Positions 21,401-32,559 of a DNA stretch of 64,000 nucleotides are shown one piece after another. How positions within the stretch are numbered: the first letter of the stretch is position 1; the number at the start of each line of letters is the position of its first letter. The DNA is from Takakia lepidozioides (taxonomy: Eukaryota > Streptophyta > Takakiopsida > Takakiales > Takakiaceae): the NCBI GenBank assembly GCA_030704615.1, contig CM060731.1:54792221-54856220 (forward strand), given 5' to 3'. The notes under the pieces are model-generated. The model had not been told where the DNA came from, did not search any database, and saw nothing but the letters and a program-made list of their open reading frames with translations. Position numbers and translations under genes: made by a program.

Positions 21401-24400
21401 TTGGATATTGTCACTGGGAGATTTTTTGTATATTAAATGGGAATCTTCAACAGCTTAGCTTGTCTTCCTTCGTTTTTCTGTACTGTAACCTGCATGCAGT
21501 GTATAGCAGCAACCCTGATAGAGCAAGAATGGGCTGTGCCCGGATTAGGCTTTGCACTTGTAGCCTATGCAATTGTAGTCTGTCTTGCAAACTAGACCTG
21601 TTGTCTGGGTCTGTTGAATGTAAGCTTATTTGCCAACATTTCACTGACTGAAAGAAGTGGAGAGTTTGTGAACAGGAATTACTGCTGCCTCTGGAATTGC
21701 TGCAGAGCTCGGCATTCCCTTGACTCACAGAGGAGCTGCAAACAGGTAGGTAGGTACACGATGTATTAGCCTTAATGTTTTTGTTTGCTGATGGTGACAT
21801 AATTTGATTGTGGCTAATTACTGCCTGGAATTTCGTACCCAGGATAATTTGACAGACCTGAGCAACTCTGTCTCTCTCCCACTGCGGGCGGGAAGCCTAC
21901 CTTTTGAACAGTAAACAGATGCAGAGAGGAAGAGGAGATTGTAATTGCCCGATATGTGGGCAACCTGGACACATCCATTTTCTGATACATTGTGCGGGAT
22001 ATGCCCACCAGAGAGTGACCCTCTTCAGGACAATCAAGAATGTTGTCCCGACACCTCTGGTCAGTAACTTCCAAAAATTGTGAGGCTGAGCCTAAAGCCC
22101 TAGTCATATTGGGTCTAACTTTCAATACTTGTGTAGGGCTTGTTAGAGGATATCTGGAAAGCCCGAACTAATTGTTTATGCCAAGGTAAGTCACACTACC
22201 TGAGTGAGCCCCTCACAAAGATAGTTCTGGTCCCTTTTGTTCCGCCCAAACTGGGCGCGAGGTCTATGGCCACAAGGCTACTGCAAACGATGTCTTATGA
22301 TTTCCCACTGCTGAAGTGAGCCCCTCACAAATGTAGTGTCTGTTCCATTTTGTTCCATCCAAACTGGGTGCGGGTCTATGGCCCAAAGACTACAGCAAAC
22401 GTCTTACGAGTACATCCTCTCTCTCTCCTCTGATTCATTGTCCTGGGTACTCTCACCAGAGGGGCGCCCTCTTCAAATCCATCAAGGGATCTGTTCCTGT
22501 ACCTCTGTTTAGCAACTCTGAAAATCTCGAGGCTGAGCCAAAAGCCCAGGCCCTTTTGGGGCCTAGTTATTGGGCAAATCACACACAGCAGATTGATGCT
22601 TGTGTAAAGGGATTTCTAGAGGATATCTGGAGAACTCAGATCAATTCTCTGTTCCAAGGTAAGTCATACTACCGGCGTCAGCCCCTGACAAAAGGTAGTT
22701 TCTGTCCCTTGGTGTTTTGCTCAAACCTGAGCCGGGGGTCAATGGCCACAAGGCTACGGCAAACAATGTCTTATGAGTACATTCTATCCCTCTCTCTCCT
22801 ACTCCCAAGGGCAAAGCTCTGGGGCTCACTAATTTTTTCCACTGCAGAGGGGTCAACTCTGAGGTTAAGAAAACCATGCTTTGTCGCGTTATTAGACCTG
22901 CCTTGGAGTACGGATCTGCTATATGGGTTGATAACTCCAACCAGGCTAAGTCTCTAGAATCCATTCAAGTGGGGGTGCTTAAGGAGTGTATGTCAGCATG
23001 CTCCAAAACAGCCAATGTGGCTGTTCGGGGTGAGTTTGGCATTCCGTCCTTAAGCTCCCGACAAGATGAATTCAAGGTCAGATGGTGGGGTCAGCTGCAA
23101 CATATGCCCAACACCAGATATCCTAAATTAATCGACCCTATATCTTGGAAACAGGACCGCCCTGTCAAACAGGCTAAGTCCTGGCAGAAGAGAGTAGAAG
23201 AGATCCTCAAGGACCTGGACCTGGATCCGCAAGTCTTGACCCTGCTGGATAAATCTGACTTAGAGGCTGTTGTGTCCTCAGCCATGTCTGTTGCCATGAG
23301 ATTGTCTGATGAAAATGAAGTTAGGCAGAAAACTTCCCTGAACTTGTTTCCAGTCTGTGACATGGGGGAGGACATCTTGGATGACCTCAAGGGTCTACCC
23401 ACTCTCGGCACTAGACTGAAATTTAAACTCAGGGCAGGAAGCCTACCTTTGAACAGCAAACAGAAGCAGAGAGGAAAGGGAGAGTGCAATTGCCCGTTGT
23501 GTGGGCAATCTGAAGACAGTATTCATTTTCTGATACACTGTCCGGGGTTCTCTCACCAAAGAGACGCTCTCTTTAAATCTATTAAGGGAATTGTGCCTGT
23601 ACCCCTGTTTACCAACTTTGAAAGTCTCGAGGCTGAGCCAAAAGCCCAGGCCCTCCTGAGGCCTAGTTTTTGGGCAAATCACACACAGCAGATTGATGCT
23701 TGTGTGAAGGGATTTCTAGAGGATATCTGGAAAACCCGGATTAATTCTTTATATGGAGGTAAGTCTCACTACCAACGTAGCCCCTGACAGAGGTAGGTTC
23801 TGTCCCTTTTGTTCCCGCTCAAACTGGGCGCGGGGTCAATGGCCACAAGGCTACGGCAAACAACGTCTTATGAGTACAATCACTCCTACTCCCACTTCAG
23901 GAGTGAGCCTCTCACTAAAGTAGTGTCTGTTCCCTCTAGTTCGGCCCAAATTGGGTGCGAGGTCTATTGCCGCAAGGCTACAGCAAACGTCTCATGAGTA
24001 CATTCTCTCCTTTCTGCCTTGGCTGGACCTTGACTGTGGGACCACCTCCTTGATATTGTTTCTGAGTGGTAATTCAGGTTAACCAAACAAGATACTGAGG
24101 TGAAAATGTGCAGTGTCAGATTTTTGACAGGACATTCAAGAAAGGGAGGAGATGACCCTCTTCACCTAGCAGAGCAGGCTGCCGACCCAGACTCCACCCT
24201 AGTTATTTACATGGGTTTGGCCACTCTTCCAGCGCTTGCTGCCAAATTAATTGCCAGTGGGCTACCACCTGACACACCTGGAGCTGCTGTGGAGCGGGGT
24301 ACTACTGCTCAACAACGTCTGGTAGCTTATTCTTCTTTTCCATCAAGTTGAGTCCTGAATTTGTTTCCACGTCCAATCATGTCCTTGGCGTTGGTTGAGT

Positions 24401-24998
24401 TTCGTATGAGGCAGTTGATTTCCATCAGTTTTATGGCTATAGTTGTTTTCATGTCAAGTCGTCTTTGATTAACATTTGTTTCAAGGAACTCTGATGATAG
24501 ATTCTCCGTTATGGTGGGAGATCAGTGGAAGAAGATATGTCTTTCTCCTTTCATATGGGAAACTTTGTTTGTCATTGGTTTTCTGTTGACTTGGAAGGTT
24601 GTCTGGACAGCAAGGATTGGCTTTTCTCCCTTGCATGGGAATGGGGGTGGATTAAAGGGGATTGTTTCTGACCTGTCATGAGGGGGGATGAGTAGGGGTT
24701 GGGGAAAAGGGGGAAGATAGCGGAATTACACATTCTCAGCAAAATTATATTGGACTCTCTGCAGGTCTTCTCACGCTTACAAGACCTGCCGCAGGAGGTT
24801 CTGGCAGCACAGCTAGTCTCGCCCACTCTTGTTATAATTGGCCGTGTAGTGGCCCTCTCCTACCTCTGGCCTTTCAAGAGTACAAGTGGAGAGGTCAAAA
24901 AGTTGGATTCAGCTGTCTCCCATAACAATACATCTGGAAGAGAGCCACGTTCTAGAAGATTCCAGGGTGCTGATCCGCAGATGCTGTACATGATTTGA
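18425..24998 (+). CDS. UPM1: Uroporphyrinogen-III C-methyltransferase (SUMT), 7 coding exons
   Basis: The enzyme uses S-adenosylmethionine to methylate uroporphyrinogen III at C-2 and C-7, the branch step to siroheme, the cofactor of nitrite and sulfite reductases in plastids. Coding exons: 18425-18821, 19301-19614, 20335-20412, 21130-21199, 21676-21745, 24114-24321 and 24765-24998. All introns are GT-AG and every junction keeps phase, giving 456 residues. Motifs: [17 protein letters not shown] (residues 179-195), [10 protein letters not shown] (201-210), [14 protein letters not shown] (258-271), [19 protein letters not shown] (286-304), FLTGH (exon 6), VERGTT (exon 6) and [11 protein letters not shown] (exon 7). 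ATG 18425 is the first ATG in frame. The following ~130 residues are Ser/Arg-rich and poorly conserved, as expected of a transit peptide plus linker, though longer than usual for the family. Intron 5 (2.4 kb) is filled by LINE remnants. The gene appears intact. Confidence 0.93.
21840..22310 (+). mobile_element. LINE 3'-end fragment A in SUMT intron 5
   Basis: This matches the C-terminal part of the larger LINE fragment at 22812-23890: the [18 protein letters not shown] zinc motif, then a 3' untranslated tail with CCAAACTGGGCGCGAGGTC and ATGGCCACAAGGCTAC. Frame interruptions are present. A second tail unit follows directly (22311-22420). Confidence 0.75.
22311..22811 (+). mobile_element. LINE 3'-end fragment B in SUMT intron 5
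   Basis: Another partial copy: a tail unit, then the SLDGFEEG-type C-terminal coding segment in broken form, [19 protein letters not shown], and a new tail (CCCCTGACAAAAGG onward). It is head-to-tail with fragments A and C. Confidence 0.7.
22812..24010 (+). mobile_element. LINE 3' part (fragment C): RT C-terminus and zinc motif
   Basis: An open frame of 303 codons (22876-23787) starts with [17 protein letters not shown], the segment that closes the RT domain in many non-LTR elements. It continues through a helical region ([11 protein letters not shown]) to a C-terminal C-x2-C...H...C zinc motif (CNCPLCGQ, then HFLIHC). Two tandem 3' tail units follow (23780-23880 and 23890-24005). The RT catalytic part is absent, so the copy is 5'-truncated. 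It is sense-oriented in the host intron and was evidently tolerated. Confidence 0.85.
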
Positions 24999-24999
24999 G

Positions 25000-25379
25000 A
25001 AGTAATTGGACGGCTTGAGACAAACAATTGATTTTCAATGATTTTTTACTCATGCTGGTCTAATTGTATCCTATGGTTGCCCTAGGGTTCACAACACAGA
25101 CAATGCAATGAGATGGGAAATAGCTTTGGAGGGTCCTCATGGTGCAAAGTTGTAAACAGTGGGACCTGCTTGGAAGATTATATAGGACGTTCAACAATCT
25201 GGTCTGCTTTTAAATTGAATGAGCACATGTGACAAGGAAACAAGCCTCGCACATGCACACTCTTGCACACTCTTGCACCTATCTCAAAGGAATGTTCTTT
25301 TCTCTCCAAAAATCTGAAGTTTGGTGGTCTCAATTCTCAAACTTCCAAGCAATTAGTAGGTTAATAATTTTAGAAGGGC
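25000..25379. other. Region downstream of SUMT
   Basis: Probably the 3' untranslated region and flank of the SUMT gene. CACTCTTGCAC is duplicated near 25258-25280. Nothing else is recognisable. Confidence 0.4.
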
Positions 25380-25700
25380 CTACCCTGCCCCCGGCACTAG
25401 ACTGAAATTTAAACTCAGGGTGGGGGGGTCTACTTTTGAACAATAAACAGATGCAGAAAGGAAAGGGAGATTGTCAATGCCTGATGTGTAGGCGGCCTGA
25501 AGACAATATCCATTTTCTGACTGATACAATGTCCGGGTGTATTCCCAGCAGAGAGCAACCCTCTTGAGGACCATCAAGAACATAGTCCCTGCACCTGTTC
25601 ACCAACTTTCAAAATCTCGAGGCTGAGCCTAAAGCCCTGCCCCAGTTGGGGTCTAATTGCGGGCAGCTCACACACAGCAGATCGATGCTTGTGTGAACGT
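25380..25700 (+). mobile_element. LINE 3'-end fragment D
   Basis: A further decayed copy of the intron 5 LINE family just downstream of the SUMT gene. Shared blocks include CACTAGACTGAAATTTAAAC, the zinc-motif coding stretch and CACACACAGCAGATCGATGC. Stops and small gaps are present. Confidence 0.75.
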
Positions 25701-25827
25701 GTTGGTTAAAAGTATGCATCTGCTTTGCAATGTTTTTACTTGTAGAGATGGACTGTCTTTCATGAAGCTAATGCAATGTGAACATCTGGAGACTGGAAAC
25801 ATAGAAGTCGGCGTCTGAAAGTCGGAG

Positions 25828-26671
25828 ACTACCGTACTTACCTAGCTTATTGGGCACTTCCGTCCCTAATAATTAATAAAAATGAAATATTATTAGGCAG
25901 ATTCGTTTTTATTACTTAGGCACCTCACCTAAGTAATTTCCAAATATTTTACAGTCGACATTGGATATTTTTATTTTTATTTTTATTTTTAAATTTTACA
26001 GTCGACCCTGGATAATAATGAACAATTGTTTTTGACCTTCCTCAATATCTATTGTTGAGGTAATTTTCTTTCAAAAAAACATAATGGTTTTGAAAATAGA
26101 TATTTACCTCAACAATTGTTTTTGAGAAGATTCACATCAGATAGGTGATGAGACTTATGAAGATGTAAGTTAATTGCATCAATGCAAGTGGAGTGGAGAT
26201 GATTTTTTGAGAAAATTTTAAATTGTAGGCATTTTTGCCATTTTTGGGACTTCAAATAATATAATTTAGGCATTTTTCCACATATTTGGACATTTTGGTT
26301 ATTTTCACAATTTTGGCACATCGGCTGGTAGCTCAGCCGGTAAGTGCACAGTGTGTCGCCTTGGTGGTTCGGGGTTCAAACCCGTTGCCCTGCCCCGTGT
26401 GTGGGATTGTTCTTGATGGTATGTCTGGGCGTTCGTCCTGTAGGCCTCATGGCCCATAAATGAAAGGGGGTTAATTTTTCCCCCTCCTCAAGGGCCTGAA
26501 TTGTGGGCTGTCGCTCCCAGGTTTCCATTATTAAAAAAAAAAAAAAACAATTAGGCACTTCTCTGGAATTGTTTCCAAGTTTTAGGCACATTTTCCAAAA
26601 ATGTTCTAAATTTAATTAGGCACTTGATTTTGAATTAATTATTGCCTACTAAGCTAGGTAAGTACGGTAGT
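25828..26671. mobile_element. 844-bp MITE with 22-bp terminal inverted repeats
   Basis: The left end at 25828-25849 reads ACTACCGTACTTACCTAGCT followed by TA; the right end at 26650-26671 is its exact reverse complement. The interior is AT-rich with scattered TTAGGCAC/TTAGGCAG motifs and no coding capacity, apart from a nested SINE (26320-26546). The superfamily is unclear because the target duplication could not be delimited. Related TTAGGCA sequence occurs at 46060-46190. Confidence 0.85.
26320..26546 (+). mobile_element. tRNA-derived SINE, copy 2 (best preserved)
   Basis: The copy has an A box TAGCTCAGCCGG at 26329-26340 and a B box GGTTCAAACCC at 26373-26383, correctly spaced for internal pol III transcription. 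The body is shared with the other copies, and the tail is an A-run. It is flanked by near-identical ACAATT(TT/A)GGCAC blocks at 26307-26319 and 26547-26558, which fit a target-site duplication. It is nested within the 844-bp MITE. Confidence 0.88.
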
Positions 26672-26959
26672 TCTAATTTAGAGCAGATAGGGTGCCATAA
26701 TGACATGTCATCATTGCATGTCATCTTCAGCCACATCATCGTCGTCACATTTTTAATCTGCCTAGAAGAAAGAAGAAAAATTTATGAAAACATTTTTTGT
26801 CAAATCTGTTCCTTTTATTTATTTATTTTCTTTCTGCACATGTTCAGTGTAACCTGATGTTACAGCACTTCATAGCAGGTGGACTTAAAAATGTCCAAGG
26901 GTCAGGGACACGTGTCCTGATATTGGTCAATATCATCGAGGGGTTCGCTGTGTCCACGT

Positions 26960-27207
26960 TGGATCCGGCGTCAGTGGTTTGAATCACTATGTTGTTCAGT
27001 GGTTAGTTTACCACTGATGACACAACAGCATACAGGTGGACCTGGAGGCCAGTGGTTAAGTGGCCATTCTTGAATCACTACTGACCGTTATGTCTTTCAC
27101 CAGTGGGACATGAAATCCACTCGTTTTTTTATCACTGGAGGGCTACCAGTGGTTAAGTGTACTCAAAACCAGTGGTTGACATAGTGGTTATTCCGCATTT
27201 TCCTTCT
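26960..27207. repeat. AGTGGT-rich repeat, partial relative of the 13-14 kb foldback
   Basis: Dense CAGTGGTT / ACCACTG motifs end in GTGGTTATTCCGC followed by a TTTTCCTTC block, as at 14000-14030. It is shorter and lacks the opposing arm. Confidence 0.6.
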
Positions 27208-27500
27208 AGTGATGGGGAGGGGACCAACTGCCGTAACCTATAGGCTGGGTGACCTTCGGGATGGGCCAACGGCACCCACCACCGGGCGACCTTTGAGGCC
27301 GGGTGGGCGGCTGACGTTCGGGCAACGTGGTGTGACCTCCGGGGGTGGGAGTGGGGGTGGTGGGGAGGGGGTTGACGATGGGTCGGCTGCCGGATGACCT
27401 CCAGGCTGGGGCCCGGTGGGACGGCCACCGGGCAATAGCGGGGCAACCGCCGACCGACAATGGGACGATGGTGGGAACAACAGTGGGACTTGGCGGTCAC
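27208..27500. other. GC-rich island without a gene
   Basis: A sharp rise in G+C immediately after the AGTGGT repeat, with many GGG/CCC runs and CCGGGTGG-type blocks. Overlapping frames on both strands are low-complexity and not credible as genes. Confidence 0.5.
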
Positions 27501-28658
27501 TTGTACTAAGGATTTGTTAGCTATGACTGTTAATATCTAGCTGTCACAAGTACGTAAAATAAAATGGAAAAATATCTGCGACTTCCAGGCTAAATTGCTA
27601 ATTAAAAAATATAACCCCAATCAATGAAATGCTTATAGTAAAAATTAATCCATATGTGCCGTCCATGTGTAGTCCACCTAGACTACTACCTTGTTACCTA
27701 GGATAATAATTGACTAATAAAAATTAAACAAAAAAAATATTACGAGGAATAACGTTTGTTTTGGACGTGACGCAATTAAGGTTCAGACCCGATGTGACAC
27801 TAAGGTGCCACGTGTGAGTGCCATGTCACGTCCGTAGTGCAATTCTGCTATCAATAAACACGTAATCCACATCCTAAGAAGAACTTATGAGTTCAACATG
27901 CCCGTGCACCTTTCTTTGGTCTATCATTCTAGCGACGACCGAAGGTCGGAAGCTAGTTTAGCGTAGAGCAGGAATAGGGTGCCATAGTGCCACGTTTTCG
28001 TCGCCACATCATCATCGCCATGTCATCATCGCCACGTTTCGTCGTCAATTTCTGTCGAAGCCCTGATTGCCCGTGCGAAAAACCCCAAAGCGCCAAGTTG
28101 TTTTGGAATTGCCCGGACTGCCCGGTTCTTGAAGTTCTTGAACCGCAAGAGCTCTGCATTTTCCGCCATCGTGCTTGCAAGCTCTCAACAGTCTCGCTGC
28201 TCAATGCAAACCGTGGCCTTTCCCTCATTCGATCAGCTTCGGTTTTCGTGCAAAGGCTCCGCAGATCACATCATTTTGCTTGCTTAGGCTTGTGAACGTG
28301 TTTTGGTCGTGACAGCCACATCATCAATCATGATGGAAAGGTTGTTTGCTTTTGGGCCCTTTTCCAAGCATTGAATAGCTTTTGTGAGGCAGAGAAAGTT
28401 TGGGGTAAGGAATCAACAAGAAGTGATACAAAGTATGCTAATCAGCATAACAATGTTTTTCTGATGGAGTGGGATGTTTCTGAAACTCAACAATAATTGT
28501 CATAGACACATTCAAGGATAAAAAACTAATTGAGCATGAACTTTGAAGGCAGTGGAGATTACTGAAAGTACCAGAAGGAGAAGGAGGCTTAAATGGATAC
28601 TGCAGACATGTCTTCCTTCAAAATATAACTTGCTAAAGAGTGTGTTTTGAATTGGCAG
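27501..28658. other. Gene-free stretch
   Basis: The 27,987-28,295 frame (102 codons) shows no domain. CACCATCATCGCC-like repeats near 28000-28050 are simple sequence. No RNA gene is seen. Confidence 0.4.
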
Positions 28659-28960
28659 TACAGGTGAGAGATCATGTCACCTCCCGTCTGATAGGGCACA
28701 ATCAGGAGGTGTGTGGCCTCAAGTGGTCACCGTCAGGTCAACAGCTAGCAAGTGGAGGCAATGACAACTTGCTCCACATTTGGGATGCAGCTGTCACATC
28801 ATCACCACCACCTGAGTCAGCAGACATCTACACAGGTTGGACGACCACCAAGCAGCTGTGAAAGCACTTGCCTGGTGCCCCTTCCAGACCAACTTACTCA
28901 CGTCTGGAGGGGGTACTGCTGATCGTTGTATTAAATTTTGCAGGGATGCCTCGGCGTGAG
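28659..28960 (+). pseudogene. CDC20: CDC20 (APC/C activator) WD40 fragment
   Basis: The translation gives one CDC20/Fizzy WD40 repeat and the next: [20 protein letters not shown], then [17 protein letters not shown] one-base frameshift near 28840 leads to [19 protein letters not shown] and [11 protein letters not shown]20 recruits substrates to the anaphase-promoting complex through its WD40 propeller. Similarity stops abruptly after IKF, and a stop follows. An acceptor-like TTGGCAG precedes the fragment, so it may be a captured exon rather than a processed copy. No other part of the gene is found in the window. Confidence 0.8.
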
Positions 28961-29870
28961 CCTGTGAGCGCAGCGGCGCTCACGCCATGTCATCGACCTT
29001 AAACACCACGTCAATGCGCGCCAAGTAAGAAACAGAGTGTATTTCCGCGGTTGAGGGTGCTTTCATGTCATTTACCACTGGGGTAACGACTCATTTTGAG
29101 TCATAAAAGTCAAAAAATTGGGATCGACTGGAAGTTACAAACGACTAGTTACAACAGACGTGGTAGTTGGGTTGGACATCCAATGATTGGAGTGGTAAAG
29201 GACGCAGACGCGCGAACAACTGCTCAACGATTTAATGTGATTAATGCTGAAGAACCACGTGGTGTAACCAGACGGGCCGCCTGTGTGTTTGACTTTTTGG
29301 GCTGACTTTGACTTTTTCCTCCGGATGGGGACGTGGACGTAGACAACGATGTGGACGCCGACGTGGCGGCGCCACAATGAGCAGCACTGCTGCCACGTGG
29401 CCACGGGCCCGGGGCGCCACGTGGTAGTAGACCACATAACTTGCAGTGCTACATGCCCAGTGGCAATTGCGACTGCGGAAGTTGGCGCAACCACTGCTTT
29501 ACTACTTTAAATGAAGTGCTCGAAATTACTTGAACAATCATTCATAGTGATTCATGCTTTGAAGTTTTGGTGTTTGTAATGAGTCGACTAGTACATACGC
29601 ATGTAATGCCATACAAGAGAACTAATCATGCATTAGAAATGCACAAACGATGAAAGACATGCCATGAAACAAAATGAATGAAATGAAACAAAATGGTACT
29701 TTATTACATCTGCGGAAAGCTCAAAGAGCTTATGGGACAAAATGAAAAAAACAAAGTAAAAAAGCAGCCCAAAAGCTACTGCTGCTCTGGGGATTGCCTA
29801 AGGGTCAAGGCCTCGTGCAAGTAAGCTGCCAAGCAGTTCTGATCCTCATAATGCAAGACTTCAGTGAGTT
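28961..29870. other. Gene-free stretch
   Basis: CACGTGG motifs cluster at 29255-29425 (for example GCGCCACGTGG). No gene, RNA or ordered repeat can be supported. Confidence 0.4.
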
Positions 29871-29879
29871 CCACGGAAT

Positions 29880-30425
29880 AGACCATCTACCCATGGAGGT
29901 TTCTTGTAGTTATTGATCCACACGGAATCATAGGTAATTTTGTGCTTGAAATTTGGCCCTCTAGGATGAATCTGGACCCACATTCTATCCCTGCTCCTTC
30001 AGCTATCCATGCCCCTTCACAAATCATGCATTCATCCTTGCCTTGCTGCTAGGAGCTAACAATAACAGCCTAGATTTGTTCAGCTAGGAAACACCCAACT
30101 CAACTTATCACACTAGTTCTTATGCTCAATTGCGTCTGCTACTCTCTGAAATGTAGCAGGCATTCACCTTTTTGCCTCGAGTGTCCCATCATTGACTGGG
30201 GGCAGAAAAGTATTCATTCCACAGCTTCTCCTCATGTCTGTTACTTGTTTTTTGATACTTTCGTGTTGTCACATAGCAATATCATGTCAAAGTCACTCCA
30301 AACTAGATTCACTCAACCAGCTAACTTGCAAAATTCAACATGGAAATTTTGGGCCGATTCTGATAAGAGGGAAAAACAGGGTGAAATGTGCTGAAGAAGA
30401 TGTCTTTATTAACAATGTCTGATTT
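29880..30425 (+). repeat. ~560-bp tandem duplication, unit 1
   Basis: From GACCATCTACCCATG to the GGGTGAAAT...GAAGA block, this segment is repeated in direct orientation at 30450-30985 with many substitutions. Shared landmarks are CTCTATCCCTGCT, CTCAACTTATCACACTAGTT, TCAAAGTCACTCCAAACTA and GATTCTGATAAGAGGG. No coding function is visible. Confidence 0.85.
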
Positions 30426-30449
30426 TTATCAATTGTGACGTTGCTGCCA

Positions 30450-30985
30450 GTTGACCATCTACCCATGCAAGTTTCTTGTAGTTTCATAGTTAATCTGGAG
30501 CTTGAAGTCCGGCCCTCTTGGGTGAATCTGCACCCACACTCTATCCCTGCTCTTTCAGCTATTCATGCCTCGCACGAATCATGCATACAACCTTGCCTTG
30601 TTGCTAGCAGTTGACGATGACAGCCTAGACTTATTCTAGGAAGCACCCAACTCAACTTATCACACTAGTTCCTACGCTCAATTGTATCTGCTACTCTCTA
30701 TAATCCAACAAATATTCACCTTCTTGCCTCGATTGTCCCACCATTGACTGGGGTCAGAAAAATATTCATTCCACAACTTCTCCTCGTCTGTGTTACCTGT
30801 TTCTGATAATTTCCTGTTGTCACATTGGCAGAATCATGTCAAAGTCACTCCAAACTATCAAAGCTTCACTCAACCAGCTAACTTGCAAAATTCAGACATG
30901 AATAATTAGGGGCGATTCTGATAAGAGGGGAAAACAAGGTGAAATTGAAGAAGGTGCCTTCATTAGCAGTCATTAGCACATAACT
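30450..30985 (+). repeat. ~560-bp tandem duplication, unit 2
   Basis: The second unit of the duplication. A third, short piece (CCGGCCCTCTT through ACACTCTATCCCTG) lies at 31740-31815, so the source sequence has been copied more than twice. Confidence 0.85.
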
Positions 30986-31940
30986 ATGAAAGCTATCAAA
31001 ACAAAAATTGTTCTAAAGCCAGACATTTTAACACACGTTTATGGATGAAACCCATGAAAAACACTTTGCAAAACTACAAAACTTACAAAACACCTCTCAA
31101 ACCAACCCAGTTCCAAACAACAAGAACGATTCTAGATGATACACACTTTGTTTGCCATATCCAATGCATCATAATTAGTTGTCAGCCTTACATAAGCCTT
31201 CTCCAGTCCATCAGGCCTGTTGCACAAAATTGCAAGCCCAGAGGTAAGAATACATGTAATAAGCACCCAAAGGGGAATAGTCCCTGCTCTACCAAGCCAG
31301 CCTTGAGGTTCCATTCTAAGCTTGAGATTGCGACTTGACACAGCTAACAACAATCATGTCAGCTGATTGAGTATTCCTGAAGATCTTGAAAATAATCAAT
31401 CATGGTAATCTCAGGTTGTCGCCCACACAATAAGAGAGGGTGTGATCGTAACTCAGGCAGGGCTACTCCAACCCTACATGACAAGTGGATTCTGTTTCAG
31501 AGTGAAAAGGATAGCATAGCATTCTGGCAGGCAAAGAATTGGTATGCTCTTGAGAAAACGAGCGGTATACTTTGTGAGGGGACTGCTTCTCATCCAAAGG
31601 CACTACAGCTTGTGGATGTACCATCATGCCTACCATGACAAAGAGGTGAGAATTTGTGAAAAGCCTCACGTCAGCCATGAAGACAACATATTCAGTCCAG
31701 ATCATACCTTATCAAAGTGTTAATCTTCTTTGTCTAGATGTCAATCGTACATCTTCTTCACTTGAAATCCGGCCCTCTTATGAATCTGGACCCACACTCT
31801 ATCCCTGAAGCCAAACCTGGAGTTATTGCCAATGTGGCACCAGGAATTATCCAAAAACAGATAACGTAGATGTGGAGAAGCTCGTTGGTGAATCTATGGT
31901 GGTTTTGTAGTGATTTTGACATGTTACTGTAGGTAGGGTT
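30986..31940. other. Gene-free stretch with a short third copy of the duplication
   Basis: Apart from the 31740-31815 piece noted above, no gene or repeat is seen. Short frames near 31402-31638 show no domain. Confidence 0.4.
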
Positions 31941-31949
31941 GGGGTGTTT

Positions 31950-32215
31950 CCTCGAAGAACTTCACGCCGTCAGTGTCAGCTGCTTCAGCTGCTAGCAGCA
32001 AGGCTGAAGATGTATTCATGGTTTGTACACAGGCATGGATAGCTGAAGCTATCCATAGTTCAGGCTGACATCTAGTACATTTCCAGCTTTGACTATGTCT
32101 CCATGAACCAGTAAACAGATGCAAAAGCAAAGGACAATGTAATTGCTCCATGCATGTAAGCCCCCAAGCATTTCTGATCCTCATAATGGGAGTAGACCTA
32201 GAGGGGGTTGTGTCC
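31950..32215 (-). pseudogene. PPR protein fragment
   Basis: On the minus strand the reading contains HGDIVKAGNVLDVSLNYG, the end of one PLS-type PPR repeat and the start of the next as seen in the two larger fragments nearby. It is too short and interrupted to act. Confidence 0.5.
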
Positions 32216-32559
32216 AAAACTGTAGAGGTTTGGTGCCCAAAGACTGTCCTCGAAAATGAGGTTAGACATAAACTACCCTAGACTTGTTTTCAATCTATGA
32301 CAAGAGCAAAGACCTGATCTCATGATCTCAGCAAACACCCCTTTATAATGTCACCATGGACCTTATAATTGTCCTTCTCTAGGGCTGCCAAGCTTGCACA
32401 TACAATGCGCATTGCAAACACAAAGAAACTCGATGTGGTCAATTAAACACACCTTAATTCATGCACCGTTTGCTTAGAGGTCTTCAAGGACTCCATCCCA
32501 TTGTACATATCCTGCAATCATGGGCTCCATGATCATACCACATTTCGTTCAGCCATATT

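Noticed and set aside
26329-26400. A host tRNA gene at the A/B-box pair
   Set aside because: No acceptor stem can be formed, and the same sequence plus a conserved body and A-rich tail occurs at two other places, so it is a SINE.
27153-27500. Pro/His- and Gly-rich frames as genes
   Set aside because: Overlapping low-complexity frames on both strands in a short GC-rich block, with no domain or splice sites.
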